Shown: positions 26,935-36,665, numbered from the stretch's first letter. The stretch is 64,000 nucleotides of DNA from Thorsellia kenyensis (GCF_042432445.1 NZ_JBHLXE010000046.1:9006-73005); one strand, 5' to 3'. The notes: a model not told the origin generated them from the sequence alone. Translations and numbers: made by a program.

Positions 26935-26950
26935 TGTGAAATTGATCACA
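26935..26950. promoter_or_regulatory. Perfect CRP consensus site between gshB and fieF
   Basis: TGTGA-AATTGA-TCACA matches all ten key bases of the CRP site. It lies 98 bases before fieF and 118 before gshB. Which gene it controls is not decided: candidate fieF -10 boxes (TAAACT at 26977, TATTCT near 26988) place it around -46 to -58. Confidence 0.8.
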
Positions 26951-27047
26951 CAAATGAAATCTTAATAAAAAAAGAGTAAACTAGGGATATTCTAACAGTA
27001 ATTTATCAATTACATTTAATTATTCTCAAGCCAAGAGACTAGATTTT

Positions 27048-27968
27048 ATGAACAATCTCGTTAAAAGCCATTCTGCCTACGCTAAAAGAGTCACTCGAGC
27101 GGCTATTATTGCAACCAGTGTCGCTTCAGTTTTATTTATCGCTAAAGCCATTATTTGGTGGATCACAGGTTCAATAACACTCTTAGCAGGCCTCCTGGAT
27201 TCTTTAATCGATATTAGTGCCTCCTCATTAAACTTACTAGTGTTAAGATTTGCACTATTACCCGCTGATCACAACCACAGCTTTGGTCATGGTAAAGCAG
27301 AATCTCTCTCCGCTTTGGCTCAAGGAATGTTTATCTTAGGTTCAGCAGTAATTCTCATGCTTAATGGGATACAAAACCTGGTTAATCCAGTACCTATCAA
27401 AAATGTAAGTTGGGCCATGATTGTTATCATAATCTCATTAGTTACCACTATATTTCTAGTGATTTATCAGCGCTGGGTGTATAAAACGACTCAAAGCCAA
27501 GCAATTAAAGCCGATATGCTTCACTACCAATCTGATGTGTTATTAAATATCGCTATTTTAGCGGCTTTAATTTTATCTCATTATGGTTTTTCAAGAGCCG
27601 ATCCTATTTTCGCTATTTTTATTAGCCTCTATATTGGCTATCATGCATTAAAAATTGGTTATGATGCAATTCAAATGTTACTAGATAAAGCCCTTCCAGT
27701 AGAAGAACAAGAGCAAATAATCAAAATTGCAGTAAAGACACAGGGAGTCTTAGGTGCCCATGATTTGAAAACCAGAAGAGTTGGACTCACGCGTTTTATT
27801 CAAATGCATATCGAAATTGAAGATAACTTACCTCTCATTGAGGCACATGCCATCATTGAAAATATAGAAAATGCATTGTTAATTGCTTTTCCATCGGCAG
27901 ATATACTGCTACATCAAGATCCTCATTCAGCAGTCGCAAAAGAGAATCAAGGAAAAAAGACACTATAA
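27048..27968 (+). CDS. fieF: Cation diffusion facilitator FieF (YiiP)
   Basis: This 306-residue proton-coupled metal exporter has six membrane segments followed by a cytosolic domain. LLAGLLDSLIDISASSLNLL and DHNHSFGHGKAESLSALAQG contain the metal-site residues (the D-x3-D and HD/H-x3-D pattern of site A and the loop). LHYQSDVLLNI provides the second half of the transport site. The C-terminal domain has AHDLKTRRVG and DNLPLIEAH. E. coli FieF exports Zn2+ and Fe2+. As in E. coli it sits immediately before pfkA, with 234 bases between. Confidence 0.95.
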   Translation: MNNLVKSHSAYAKRVTRAAIIATSVASVLFIAKAIIWWITGSITLLAGLLDSLIDISASSLNLLVLRFALLPADHNHSFGHGKAESLSALAQGMFILGSAVILMLNGIQNLVNPVPIKNVSWAMIVIIISLVTTIFLVIYQRWVYKTTQSQAIKADMLHYQSDVLLNIAILAALILSHYGFSRADPIFAIFISLYIGYHALKIGYDAIQMLLDKALPVEEQEQIIKIAVKTQGVLGAHDLKTRRVGLTRFIQMHIEIEDNLPLIEAHAIIENIENALLIAFPSADILLHQDPHSAVAKENQGKKTL

Positions 27969-28202
27969 AACTCAAAATAATGATATAAGATAAATCATCT
28001 AACGGTCACCATTTGTTTATTAAGAAAATTAAATATGACTACTATTGCACTGTAAAAAAACAGATATTTAGGGTGTAATAAAAATAATTAATGTGAGTCA
28101 AAAATAGTTTAATAAAATTAATATATAATTGAAATACAATGATACAAAGTGTTTAAAAGTGAATTTGGACCTAATCGTTAAAACAAAAAAGAGGCAATTT
28201 TT

Positions 28203-29165
28203 ATGATAAAAAAAATAGGTGTATTAACAAGTGGTGGTGACTCTCCTGGAATGAATGCAGCAATACGCGGGGTAGTGCGAGCGGCTATCACTGACGGACT
28301 TGAAGTATATGGCATATATGATGGCTATTTAGGTTTATATGAAAATAGGATGAAAAAACTCAACCGCTCTGATGTATCAGATATGATAACCCGTGGCGGA
28401 ACATTTCTTGGTTCAGCAAGATTCCCTCAATTTAAAGAAGAAGCTACTCGCTTAAAGGCAATTGAAAACTTAAAAAATAATGGTATCGATGCCCTTGTTG
28501 TAATTGGTGGTGATGGTTCTTACATGGGAGCTAAACTCTTGTCAGAAAAGGGATTCCCTTGCATAGGCCTGCCTGGCACAATTGATAACGATATAGGCGG
28601 AACAGATTATACAATTGGTTACTTTACTGCACTTCAAACGATTGTAGAAGCAATTGATAGATTAAGAGATACATCTTCTTCTCATCAACGCATATCTTTA
28701 GTTGAAGTGATGGGGCGTTATTGCGGTGATTTAACCATGGCTGCAGCTATCGCAAGTGGTTGTGAATTTATGATCTTACCTGAAGTTCCTCTTGATAAAG
28801 AAGCACTCGTTAAAGAGCTACAAAGAGGGATTGAACATGGAAAAAAACATGCGATTGTTGCAGTAACAGAAAAAGTAACAGATATTTATGAACTGGCTAA
28901 ATATATACAGACTCAAACAGAACGGGAAACTAGAGCTACGGTTCTAGGCCACATCCAAAGAGGTGGTTCTCCTGTTGCTTACGATAGAGTACTTGCTTCA
29001 CGCATGGGTGCGTATGCTATTGAACTTCTTTTAAAGGGAGTCTCAGGTCATTGCGTAGGTATACAACAAGATGAGCTAGTGCACCATGAAATTGAAGATG
29101 CGGTCACAAATTTAAAACGCCCATTCAAGGCTGATTGGTTAAAGACAGCAGAAAAATTATTTTAA
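28203..29165 (+). CDS. pfkA: 6-phosphofructokinase, ATP-dependent
   Basis: PfkA phosphorylates fructose 6-phosphate, the committed step of glycolysis. At 320 residues it equals E. coli PfkA in length. Key motifs are VLTSGGDSPGMNAAIRG, VVIGGDGSYMGA (ATP/Mg site), GTIDNDIGGTDYTIG with the catalytic aspartate, EVMGRYCGD and GHIQRGGSP. GDG rather than GEG at the ATP site marks it as ATP-, not PPi-, dependent. Its presence fits the sugar-PTS operon at the start of the window. Confidence 0.98.
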   Translation: MIKKIGVLTSGGDSPGMNAAIRGVVRAAITDGLEVYGIYDGYLGLYENRMKKLNRSDVSDMITRGGTFLGSARFPQFKEEATRLKAIENLKNNGIDALVVIGGDGSYMGAKLLSEKGFPCIGLPGTIDNDIGGTDYTIGYFTALQTIVEAIDRLRDTSSSHQRISLVEVMGRYCGDLTMAAAIASGCEFMILPEVPLDKEALVKELQRGIEHGKKHAIVAVTEKVTDIYELAKYIQTQTERETRATVLGHIQRGGSPVAYDRVLASRMGAYAIELLLKGVSGHCVGIQQDELVHHEIEDAVTNLKRPFKADWLKTAEKLF

Positions 29166-29180
29166 TTTATAGCTCCTTTT

Positions 29181-29218
29181 ATAACCTCTTTAAAATTAAG
29201 GTACATTAAAGAGGTTAT
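29181..29218. terminator. Terminator between convergent pfkA and dksA
   Basis: ATAACCTCTTTAA (29181-29193) and TTAAAGAGGTTAT (29206-29218) make a perfect 13-bp stem followed on the plus strand by a T-rich tract. It can serve both directions. Confidence 0.75.
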
Positions 29219-29265
29219 CGAATTTTATTTAAATTTTAATTTCAAAATATCTATAAATTTAAAAT

Positions 29266-29721
29266 TTAGTTAGCCATCTGCTTTTCTCTGATTTCAGCGA
29301 GTGTTTTACAATCTATGCACATATCAGCAGTCGGTCTTGCTTCTAAACGGCGAACACCAATTTCAACACCGCAAGCTTCACAATAGCCAAAATCACCCTC
29401 TTCTAATTTTTTGAGTGTTTTTTCTATTTTTTTAACCAATTTACGCTCTCTGTCACGATTGCGCAATTCAAGGCTAAACTCCTCTTCTTGAGCAGCTCTA
29501 TCAACAGGATCAGGGAAGTTAGCTGCTTCGTCTTGCATATGGCTAACCGTCCTATCTACTTCATCTCTCAATTGGTTACGCCAAGCTTCTAAAATAGAAC
29601 GAAAATGCTTAATTTGATTCTCATTCATATATTCTTCATTTGGTTTTAGTTGATAAGGTTCAACACCAGCAATTGACAATAAACTTAAGGATGATACTTT
29701 CTTGTTTTGATTTTCTTGCAC
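29266..29721 (-). CDS. dksA: RNA polymerase-binding transcription factor DksA
   Basis: DksA binds in the secondary channel of RNA polymerase and, with ppGpp, tunes rRNA/tRNA and amino-acid promoters. The 151-residue protein keeps the coiled-coil tip DPVDRAAQEEEF and the zinc finger YCEACGVEIGVRR...CIDC. Sequence is nearly that of E. coli. Possible targets within the window are the tRNA promoters at 39798-39826 and 44330-44358, both with GC-rich discriminators. Its 270-base upstream gap shows no other gene. Confidence 0.98.
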   Translation of the reverse strand: MQENQNKKVSSLSLLSIAGVEPYQLKPNEEYMNENQIKHFRSILEAWRNQLRDEVDRTVSHMQDEAANFPDPVDRAAQEEEFSLELRNRDRERKLVKKIEKTLKKLEEGDFGYCEACGVEIGVRRLEARPTADMCIDCKTLAEIREKQMAN

Positions 29722-29994
29722 TTCAATTCTCCTAGTACATAGTTATTACTTAAATATACTTGTTGTACGTTTTAATGAAATCGATACGTTATAGCAATAT
29801 CAAAAGATATTCTTTCGGCTTTACTTTATTTAATACAAAGCAAACACCTTACTGAATACCAAACAAAATTTAATCTCAAGCTAAAGAAAAATACTTATTC
29901 GTAAAATAAGAATATTCAAAAAGGGAAAGACCTTACCAGAACATTAAGCGGTATGCAATAGCAAAAATTAAAAATGATACTATGTAACAAAAAA

Positions 29995-30807
29995 TTAACA
30001 TGTTAATTGTTGGCTATTTCCCCATATTACTTTGGCTATATGACTGCGACTTTCTTGTCTCAGTGCACACAAAACACTAAAAATTTGCACTAAATTTTCA
30101 CTACGATTAACAGTTCCCTGCTGACCTGAAGGAGGCATATCAGGTGAATCTGTCTCTAAAACAACCCATTCTAAAGGAATTTTTGCTATAGCCCGCCTAG
30201 TTTTATTGGCTCTTGAATACGTAATAACACTTCCAACCCCTATCATAAAACCTAGTTTGATGAAATTCATTGCTTCTTCATAACTTCCTGAAAAACCATG
30301 AATTACCCCTCGTAGGCCTGGCACTGTTTTTTTAAGATAAGTCAGAATAAGTGAATGTGTTTTTCGCGAATGAATAACGACAGGTAAATTAAATTCTTTA
30401 GCCAATATTAATTGAGATCGAAATAAATTACATTGCTGTTTAAATAAATCACTGTCAATTTTAGCAATAGCAGCATCTAAACCGATTTCTCCTATGGCCT
30501 TGATAACAGGTTGAACAGAGGCCTTATCTTTTTGGATTAACAAACTTAAATAGTCAATGTCAGAGGGTAAGTGTGAAGGGATAAAATAAGGGTGAAGGCC
30601 CAACCCCACATAAAATATTTTTTCATAATGATGTGCTAGAAATAAAAGTTCAACAAACTCTGATGCCTTTGTTGCGGGAATAAATACCTTCTGGATATTT
30701 TTAGCCTGGAATTTTTTGATTGTTGCAGGAATATTTTCAGAAAAAGGGGGAAAATTAAGATGCGCATGGGTATCAAAAAGGGGATATTCACACGCATCGG
30801 CATTCAT
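29995..30807 (-). CDS. yjjV: TatD-family hydrolase, YjjV-like
   Basis: A 270-residue metallo-dependent hydrolase with LFDTHAHLNF at the N-terminus, AIGEIGLDAAI, VVIHSRKT, GVIHGFSGSYEEA and VLETDSPDMPP. These are the metal ligands of the TatD superfamily. It resembles E. coli YjjV rather than YcfH, which is separately encoded at 10272-11087. It begins one base after prfC, so the pair is cotranscribed and likely translationally coupled. The substrate is not established. Confidence 0.88.
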   Translation of the reverse strand: MNADACEYPLFDTHAHLNFPPFSENIPATIKKFQAKNIQKVFIPATKASEFVELLFLAHHYEKIFYVGLGLHPYFIPSHLPSDIDYLSLLIQKDKASVQPVIKAIGEIGLDAAIAKIDSDLFKQQCNLFRSQLILAKEFNLPVVIHSRKTHSLILTYLKKTVPGLRGVIHGFSGSYEEAMNFIKLGFMIGVGSVITYSRANKTRRAIAKIPLEWVVLETDSPDMPPSGQQGTVNRSENLVQIFSVLCALRQESRSHIAKVIWGNSQQLTC

Positions 30808-30808
30808 A

Positions 30809-32398
30809 CTAGTGTTCCCTAGTTTTAAAGAATTTGATCTCCGGATAACGCTCTTGCGTTAAATTCAAATTAACCATAGTCGGAGCAATATATGTCAAGT
30901 TATCCCCTCCATCTAATGCTAACTGTGCTTCTGCTTTACGTTTAAATTCCTCAAATTTTTTGACATCATCAGAATCAACCCAGCGGGCAGTAGCAACATT
31001 TATTGGTTCATAAATAGCTTCAACATTATATTCATTTTTCAATCTCGACACCACTACGTCAAATTGTAACGTTCCCACCGCACCTACAATCAGATCATTA
31101 CTAATAAGAGGTCTAAATACTTGTACAGCACCTTCCTCAGAAAGCTGAACTAAGCCTTTTAATAATTGTTTTTGCTTTAAAGGATCTTTTAGGCGAATTC
31201 TTCTAAATAACTCCGGAGCAAAATTAGGAATACCTGTAAATTTAAACATTTCTCCCTGCGTAAACGTATCCCCAATTTGAATAGTACCATGATTATGTAG
31301 CCCAATGATATCTCCTGCATATGCTTCTTCAATATGCTCACGATCACCAGCTAGAAAAGTTAATGCATCTGAAATAACCACATCTTTATTTGTTCTTACC
31401 TGACGCATTTTCATGCCCCTAGAATATTTACCTGAAACAATTCTTAAAAAGGCCACCCGATCTCTATGTTTAGGATCCATATTAGCCTGAATTTTAAACA
31501 CAAAACCACTCAACTTTTCTTCTAATGCCTCGACAGTTCTTTCATCAGTAGCTCGAGATGATGGGGACGGAGCCCATTTAACTAAACCATCTAACATCAA
31601 ATCAACCCCAAAATTACCAAGAGCTGTGCCAAAGTATACTGGTGTTAACTCTCCAGCTAAAAAAGCCTCTAAATCAAATTCATGAGAAGCACCTTTGACA
31701 AGTTCTAATTCATCTCTCAGTTGATTAGCTAAATCTTCCCCTATCACTTCATCAAGCAAAGGATTATCTAAGCCTTTAATGACTCTTTTTTCTTGAATAG
31801 TGTGACCTTTACCCGTTTGATAAAGATAAGTTTCATCCAAATGCAAATGGTAGACTCCTTTAAAAGATTTCCCACAACTTATTGGCCAAGTAATAGGTGA
31901 GCAAGCAATTTTCAATTCTTGCTCAACTTCATCCATCACTTCCATAGGGTCACGAATATCTCTGTCTAATTTATTCATGAAAGTAACAATAGGTGTATCT
32001 CTAAGACGTGTGACTTCCATCAACTTACGAGTTCTATCCTCAACCCCTTTAGCTGTATCAATAACCATCAAACAACTATCTACGGCAGTTAATGTTCTGT
32101 AAGTATCCTCGGAGAAGTCTTCATGCCCTGGAGTATCTAAAAGATTGACTAAATATTTATCATAAGGAAACTGCATCACAGAGGTTGTTATAGAAATACC
32201 CCGCTGCTTTTCCATTTCCATCCAGTCTGATTTTGCATGTGCATCACTGCCCCTTCCTTTAACAGAACCTGCTTTTTGTATTGCTTGTCCTAGCAAGAGT
32301 AATTTTTCAGTAATTGTTGTTTTACCGGCATCTGGATGAGAAATGATAGCAAAAGTTCTACGTTTGTTAATTTCACTAATAAATTCTTGGTTAGTCAT
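30809..32398 (-). CDS. prfC: Peptide chain release factor 3
   Basis: RF3 is the GTPase that recycles RF1/RF2 after termination. GTPase motifs are SHPDAGKTT, QRGISITTSVMQF, DTPGHEDFSEDTYR and MNKLDRD. Starting at the ATG at 32398 the protein has 529 residues, exactly the E. coli length. A longer frame from TTG at 32422 lacks a Shine-Dalgarno sequence. The C-terminal domains (GDTFTQGEMFKFTGIPNFAPE, SEEGAVQVFRP) are complete. Confidence 0.97.
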   Translation of the reverse strand: MTNQEFISEINKRRTFAIISHPDAGKTTITEKLLLLGQAIQKAGSVKGRGSDAHAKSDWMEMEKQRGISITTSVMQFPYDKYLVNLLDTPGHEDFSEDTYRTLTAVDSCLMVIDTAKGVEDRTRKLMEVTRLRDTPIVTFMNKLDRDIRDPMEVMDEVEQELKIACSPITWPISCGKSFKGVYHLHLDETYLYQTGKGHTIQEKRVIKGLDNPLLDEVIGEDLANQLRDELELVKGASHEFDLEAFLAGELTPVYFGTALGNFGVDLMLDGLVKWAPSPSSRATDERTVEALEEKLSGFVFKIQANMDPKHRDRVAFLRIVSGKYSRGMKMRQVRTNKDVVISDALTFLAGDREHIEEAYAGDIIGLHNHGTIQIGDTFTQGEMFKFTGIPNFAPELFRRIRLKDPLKQKQLLKGLVQLSEEGAVQVFRPLISNDLIVGAVGTLQFDVVVSRLKNEYNVEAIYEPINVATARWVDSDDVKKFEEFKRKAEAQLALDGGDNLTYIAPTMVNLNLTQERYPEIKFFKTREH

Positions 32399-32581
32399 AT
32401 AGATATCTTTGTTTGATTTCAAGGATAAGTAAAACTGTATAGTTAAAACTCAATCCTGGTAAGTTATTATAAATAACATAGCACAGCAACAATTAATTGA
32501 TTAAATCAATAGGTGCAGCACATCAACGTTATCGCAAGTTTGTATGATTCGATAAAGCAATAAATAGTATACTCAATACAA

Positions 32582-33085
32582 CTAGAATAGTTGTTGTTGA
32601 AACTTTAGTTGTATCTCATGAAATATTTCTTTAGTGACAAAAGGTTGTATATCGCCTCCATGTCTCGCGACTTCTTTTACTAGCGAAGAGGAAATAAAAG
32701 AAAGATTTTCACTTGGCATTAGAAATACACTTTCTAATTCTGGATACAAATGTCGGTTCATTCGAGCAAGTTGCCATTCATATTCAAAGTCTGATACGGC
32801 TCTGAGTCCCCTTATCAGAATTCTGGCTTGATTCTCTTTAGCGAAAGAAGCAAGAAGGATATCAAATCCTACCACAGAAACATTTCTGAGATGTTCACAA
32901 GCTTTTTTTGCTAGACTTACCCGTTCCTCTAAAGTAAACAGTGTTTTTTTATGAGGGCTATAAGCTACCGCTAGAATTACTTCATCAAATAACTCAGAAG
33001 AACGGGTTAATAAATCTAGATGACCTAATGTCAAAGGATCGAATGTTCCAGGATAAATAGCTTTTTTTTCCAATTTAGTCATCAT
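32582..33085 (-). CDS. coaD: Phosphopantetheine adenylyltransferase
   Basis: CoaD makes dephospho-CoA from 4'-phosphopantetheine and ATP. AIYPGTFDPLTLGHLDLL holds the TxGH nucleotidyl-transferase motif, and GLRAVSDFEYEWQLARMNRHL and FISSSLVKEVARHGG are family signatures. The ATG at 33085 (or 33082) overlaps the 3' end of the upstream glycosyltransferase gene (stop at 33075). This gives 166-167 residues against 159 in E. coli. A longer in-frame start at 33145 lies deep inside that gene and is rejected. The waaA-glycosyltransferase-coaD order is the kdtA-kdtX-coaD arrangement. CoaA, the first CoA enzyme, is encoded at 40150. Confidence 0.96.
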   Translation of the reverse strand: MMTKLEKKAIYPGTFDPLTLGHLDLLTRSSELFDEVILAVAYSPHKKTLFTLEERVSLAKKACEHLRNVSVVGFDILLASFAKENQARILIRGLRAVSDFEYEWQLARMNRHLYPELESVFLMPSENLSFISSSLVKEVARHGGDIQPFVTKEIFHEIQLKFQQQLF

Positions 33086-34724
33086 TTTTTCCGCTACTCG
33101 ATTTAACTGATTGAATCGTTTGAGATAACTCAAGATTGACATCATCTAAGCCTTTATCAGCCTTTATTTTATTACCTTTTAATAGTTCAGCTAATTTTGC
33201 TTGGTTCTCAGCTAAATGAGATCTGTCATTTTCTTTATGCCAAAGATGAAATACATGGCTAGCAAAACGCCCACTTTTATGAAATACTCCTGCATGTTGC
33301 AATCTGATGACAAAATCAGAATCTTCCATACCCCAACCTTCGAAAGCTTTATCAAATCCATTTACCTTATTTAAATCCTCGCGCCAGACACCTATCGTAA
33401 AACCTCTTAATGCCTGCCATTTTTTTGGATCTTTTTTTCGCCATTTAGCATCTAGATTTAAAGTCAATAAAGGAAGTAGCCTGTTTACTTGGTTTTTCAT
33501 TCTACATAAAAAAAGTTGAGAGAAAGAAAAAAGCGCTAAAATAGAGTTTTGAGCTTCAAGTTTTTCAGTTAATGTTTTTGACAATAATATTCGAGATCCT
33601 GATACCACATAGCCTTTTTCAGCTAATTTTTTATGATTTTCAATGAAATTCTTTGGTAAAACGCAATCCCCATCAATAAATAATAGATAATCAGAATTTG
33701 ATTGTTTTACCGCTAAATTTCTAATGGCAGACAGCCTAACGCCCTTGTCTTCATGCCAAACATGCTTCATCCTATTACCGAAAAAAGTATTAAATTTTTC
33801 GATAAGCAAACGGGTTGATTCACTGGATCCATCATCGGCTATAATAATTTCTTCAGGAAATAGACTTTGGTGAATTAACGACATAAAAAGTAAATTTAAC
33901 GCTTTAGGATTATTTTTAGCATAAACAATCAAGGCAAGTGATTGTTTATCTTTTAAATTTTTTTGGTGAAACCAAGCTTTTAAATATCTATAATAGGTAA
34001 CTTCTGCATTAGAAATAGCAAGAACAAGCCCATGTTTACCATCTAAAAAGCCTCTTTGAATTACATAAGTTCTAACAAAAGCCCAAAAACCATGAGTAAA
34101 CGCTGAAGAAAAAGTGATTTTTTTTTGTCTTTTATTCAGTTTGATTGCACCAGCAGTTGAATAATCATTTGTTTTTTTTAAAACATCCTCAATTTTTCTA
34201 TAACTAATATGATATAAAAAATGCTTTAATTTGCCTACATCACCAATGCATATGACTTTTTCATGAACAGGATCATCAGAAAAACGAGCTAAAGACTTTT
34301 TAAATAGTCTTAACACGTAATCAGGTCTCCATCCACTATAATTAATTTCTTTTTCACAAAATTTAGATAAACGAGAGATATTATAGCCAACTAAAGGATT
34401 ATCTATTTGAATAATATCCCGTATTTCATCTGCTAGTGCAGGAGTAACCCGCTCATCTGCATCAATCGATAGAACCCATTCATGGCTTGCATGAGATAAA
34501 GCAACATTCTTTTGAGGGCCAAAACCAAGCCATGGTTGATAAATAACTTTCGCTCCATTTGCTTCGGCAATCTTTACACTATCGTCTTGACTACCTGAAT
34601 CTACGATAATGATTTCATCGGCAAAGCTGACAGAATTAAGACAATCCTCAATATTATGCGCCTCATTATGCATAATAAGTATCACACTCAGTTTTACTGT
34701 TTTTTCCGTTTGATTAGTTGACAA
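33075..34724 (-). CDS. Two-domain LPS glycosyltransferase: WaaE/KdtX-like GT2 plus second GT2
   Basis: The 549-residue protein has two glycosyltransferase family 2 units. Residues about 10-255 resemble WaaE/KdtX (SVILIMHNEAHNIEDCL, VDSGSQDDS, WLGFGPQKN, SIDADERVTP), the beta-glucosyltransferase acting on the LPS inner core. Residues about 265-500 form another GT2 domain (ALIVYAKNNPKALNLLF, IIADDGSSESTRLLI, FIDGDCVLP, FEGWGMEDSDFVIR) of the chondroitin-synthase/galactosyltransferase-like type. It begins at TTG 34724 directly after the waaA stop, with GAGGAG seven bases upstream. Its end overlaps coaD. The usual KdtX has only the first domain, so this is a fusion or tandem enzyme. Acceptors are unknown. 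Confidence 0.85.
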   Translation of the reverse strand: MSTNQTEKTVKLSVILIMHNEAHNIEDCLNSVSFADEIIIVDSGSQDDSVKIAEANGAKVIYQPWLGFGPQKNVALSHASHEWVLSIDADERVTPALADEIRDIIQIDNPLVGYNISRLSKFCEKEINYSGWRPDYVLRLFKKSLARFSDDPVHEKVICIGDVGKLKHFLYHISYRKIEDVLKKTNDYSTAGAIKLNKRQKKITFSSAFTHGFWAFVRTYVIQRGFLDGKHGLVLAISNAEVTYYRYLKAWFHQKNLKDKQSLALIVYAKNNPKALNLLFMSLIHQSLFPEEIIIADDGSSESTRLLIEKFNTFFGNRMKHVWHEDKGVRLSAIRNLAVKQSNSDYLLFIDGDCVLPKNFIENHKKLAEKGYVVSGSRILLSKTLTEKLEAQNSILALFSFSQLFLCRMKNQVNRLLPLLTLNLDAKWRKKDPKKWQALRGFTIGVWREDLNKVNGFDKAFEGWGMEDSDFVIRLQHAGVFHKSGRFASHVFHLWHKENDRSHLAENQAKLAELLKGNKIKADKGLDDVNLELSQTIQSVKSSSGKNDD

Positions 34725-36005
34725 TTAATGTCTCCTCTGAGGCAAATAAGGTTCAATAGATTCAAGTAGTTTCTCTAATGCACCATGATTTTTTTCAATC
34801 ACTTCAACAGCGTTGCGCCCAAAATAGCGTCTATAATCTGCATCATTGAGCAAGTTAGTAATTTTTTTTACTAACTCTTGTTTATCATGAATAATTAACA
34901 ATGCTTGATCAGATGACAGTTTTTTACAAATCGCTGTGAAATTAAAAACATGTGGACCCATAATGACAGGAAGTGCATGAGCTGCAGCCTCTAATGGATT
35001 ATGACCACCTACCTCAACTAAACTTCCTCCGACAAATGCGATGTCGGCTACTCCATAAAGCAATAATAACTCACCCATGGTATCAGCAACAATCACTTGC
35101 GTGGATTCTTCAGGGATCATTCCTGACTGTCGAGTGATATAGCTTAATGAGTAATTATCAGCTAATTGCTTTACTTTACTAAATCTTTCTGGATGCCTTG
35201 GAACAACAATTAATAATAAATTTGGAAATTGTAATAAAAGAGATTTATGTGCCTCGAATATGATCTCATCTTCACCTTGATGAGTACTTGCAGCAATCCA
35301 GATAGGTCTATTAGGCGCCCATTGTCGTCTCAGGGTCACCGCTCTTGCCGCTAGATCGGGGGTAATAGAAATATCAAACTTTATACTACCCGTAATTGTG
35401 ATCTGAGAACGCCTTAAACCTAAATCAATAAATCTTTCTGCATCGGATTGGTGCTGTGCACACAAAAGCGTGGTTTGCCTCAGCAATGGCTTCATCAGTG
35501 GTCTTATTCTTGAATAACCTCTATAGGAACGTTCAGACAAGCGAGCATTGGCTATAATTAAAGGAATTTTACGTTTATGCAATTGATAAATAAGATTTGG
35601 CCATAACTCAGTCTCCATGATAATAACAATTCTGGGGCGAGTTGAGTTTAAAAAACGTCTAATGCTCCCCCATAAATCATACGGCAGATAAACATGGGAG
35701 ACCTCTTTACCAAATGCTGATAGAACCCTTTCAGAACCAGTAGGGGTCATCGTTGTGATAGTTATGGGTAAATTGGGATATCTATTTTTTAATGCCCTAA
35801 CCAAAGGAACAGCGGCAAGGGTTTCGCCAACAGACACAGAGTGTAATACAATTCCACCAGGCCTGACTTTTTTACGACAAAAACCATAACGTTCAAAAAT
35901 ACGCTTTCTATATCCTGAATTTTTAAAGCTGCGATAAAGTAATCTAAGCCAAATTAGGGGTTGGATACAATAAAAAATGACCTGGTATATTAGAAAAAAA
36001 AGCAT
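34725..36005 (-). CDS. waaA: Kdo transferase (3-deoxy-D-manno-octulosonic acid transferase)
   Basis: WaaA transfers Kdo to lipid IVA at the inner membrane. An N-terminal membrane segment (about 20 residues) is followed by SVSVGETLAAVPLVRAL, TTMTPTGSERV, METELWPNLIYQL, ANARLSERS and FVGGSLVEVGGHNPLEAA. All of these are WaaA signatures. I prefer the ATG at 36005 (426 residues, E. coli 425). A GTG four codons upstream (36017) is also open, and neither start has a clear Shine-Dalgarno sequence. It lies 97-109 bases after sprT. Confidence 0.96.
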   Translation of the reverse strand: MLFFLIYQVIFYCIQPLIWLRLLYRSFKNSGYRKRIFERYGFCRKKVRPGGIVLHSVSVGETLAAVPLVRALKNRYPNLPITITTMTPTGSERVLSAFGKEVSHVYLPYDLWGSIRRFLNSTRPRIVIIMETELWPNLIYQLHKRKIPLIIANARLSERSYRGYSRIRPLMKPLLRQTTLLCAQHQSDAERFIDLGLRRSQITITGSIKFDISITPDLAARAVTLRRQWAPNRPIWIAASTHQGEDEIIFEAHKSLLLQFPNLLLIVVPRHPERFSKVKQLADNYSLSYITRQSGMIPEESTQVIVADTMGELLLLYGVADIAFVGGSLVEVGGHNPLEAAAHALPVIMGPHVFNFTAICKKLSSDQALLIIHDKQELVKKITNLLNDADYRRYFGRNAVEVIEKNHGALEKLLESIEPYLPQRRH

Positions 36006-36114
36006 AGGGCTAGACACATATTTAGGTTAATGAATGCAGTGCATATTAGACAATATGATACCACAAATACAGAAATAACTGCATATTAGCATATGAATAT
36101 TTGTGCAAAGCAAC

Positions 36115-36657
36115 TTATTTTTTTACTTGTTCCGTTCGTCCTAAAAAATTAAGTTTACCTGTGCAGTACTTACAACAATAAGAACTTTTAAAACCGAGAA
36201 CTTTATTGTGCCTTATTGCTGATAAATAGTGAGTCCTACAAGCACACTTATACACAAAAAGGGTGACTTCTCTTAAGGGAATTTCAAAATTATGAGTGAC
36301 TTTAGGGGGTAATCCAAAGCATTCTTGCATAAAGTCCGCCCACTCTTTGCCATGAGGTTTGATAACACCTCTTTTTTTTACACTATAGTAACGATAGACA
36401 AATAAATGAGACAGTTCGTGAGGAATAACTTCTTCAATAAAGGGAATTTGATGTGTAATCAGCATCGATTGATTAATTCTAATTTTCCATTCTAAAGGAT
36501 ATGCTAGGCCTGCAGTTTTTCCTTTCAAATTATAAAAAATAGCAGGGGCATGATAATCTACGCCAAGGTACTGATTAGCTAACAATAATGAACGGTTAAG
36601 AAACTGATTAGATCTATCAATCAGTTCTTCTAACACTTCCTTATGTCCGTCCCCCAT
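36115..36657 (-). CDS. sprT: SprT-like zinc metalloprotein
   Basis: SprT family proteins have a zincin HExxH site and a zinc ribbon. Here the site is EEVIPHELSHLFVY followed by KPHGKEWADFM. The ribbon cysteines are in YKCACRTH and YCCKYCTGKL. The 180-residue length is close to the usual 165. Distant eukaryotic relatives (Spartan) digest DNA-protein crosslinks, but the bacterial function is unproven. It starts eight bases after crp, so it rides on the crp transcript. Confidence 0.9.
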   Translation of the reverse strand: MGDGHKEVLEELIDRSNQFLNRSLLLANQYLGVDYHAPAIFYNLKGKTAGLAYPLEWKIRINQSMLITHQIPFIEEVIPHELSHLFVYRYYSVKKRGVIKPHGKEWADFMQECFGLPPKVTHNFEIPLREVTLFVYKCACRTHYLSAIRHNKVLGFKSSYCCKYCTGKLNFLGRTEQVKK

Positions 36658-36665
36658 GTGCTGAA

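Noticed and set aside
28092..28107. TGTGA half-site upstream of pfkA
   Set aside because: The second half (AATAG) does not fit TCACA, so a CRP site is not supported.
33086..33145. Longer coaD start
   Set aside because: It lies inside the upstream gene, and CoaD homologues start near MxKxAIYPGTFDP.
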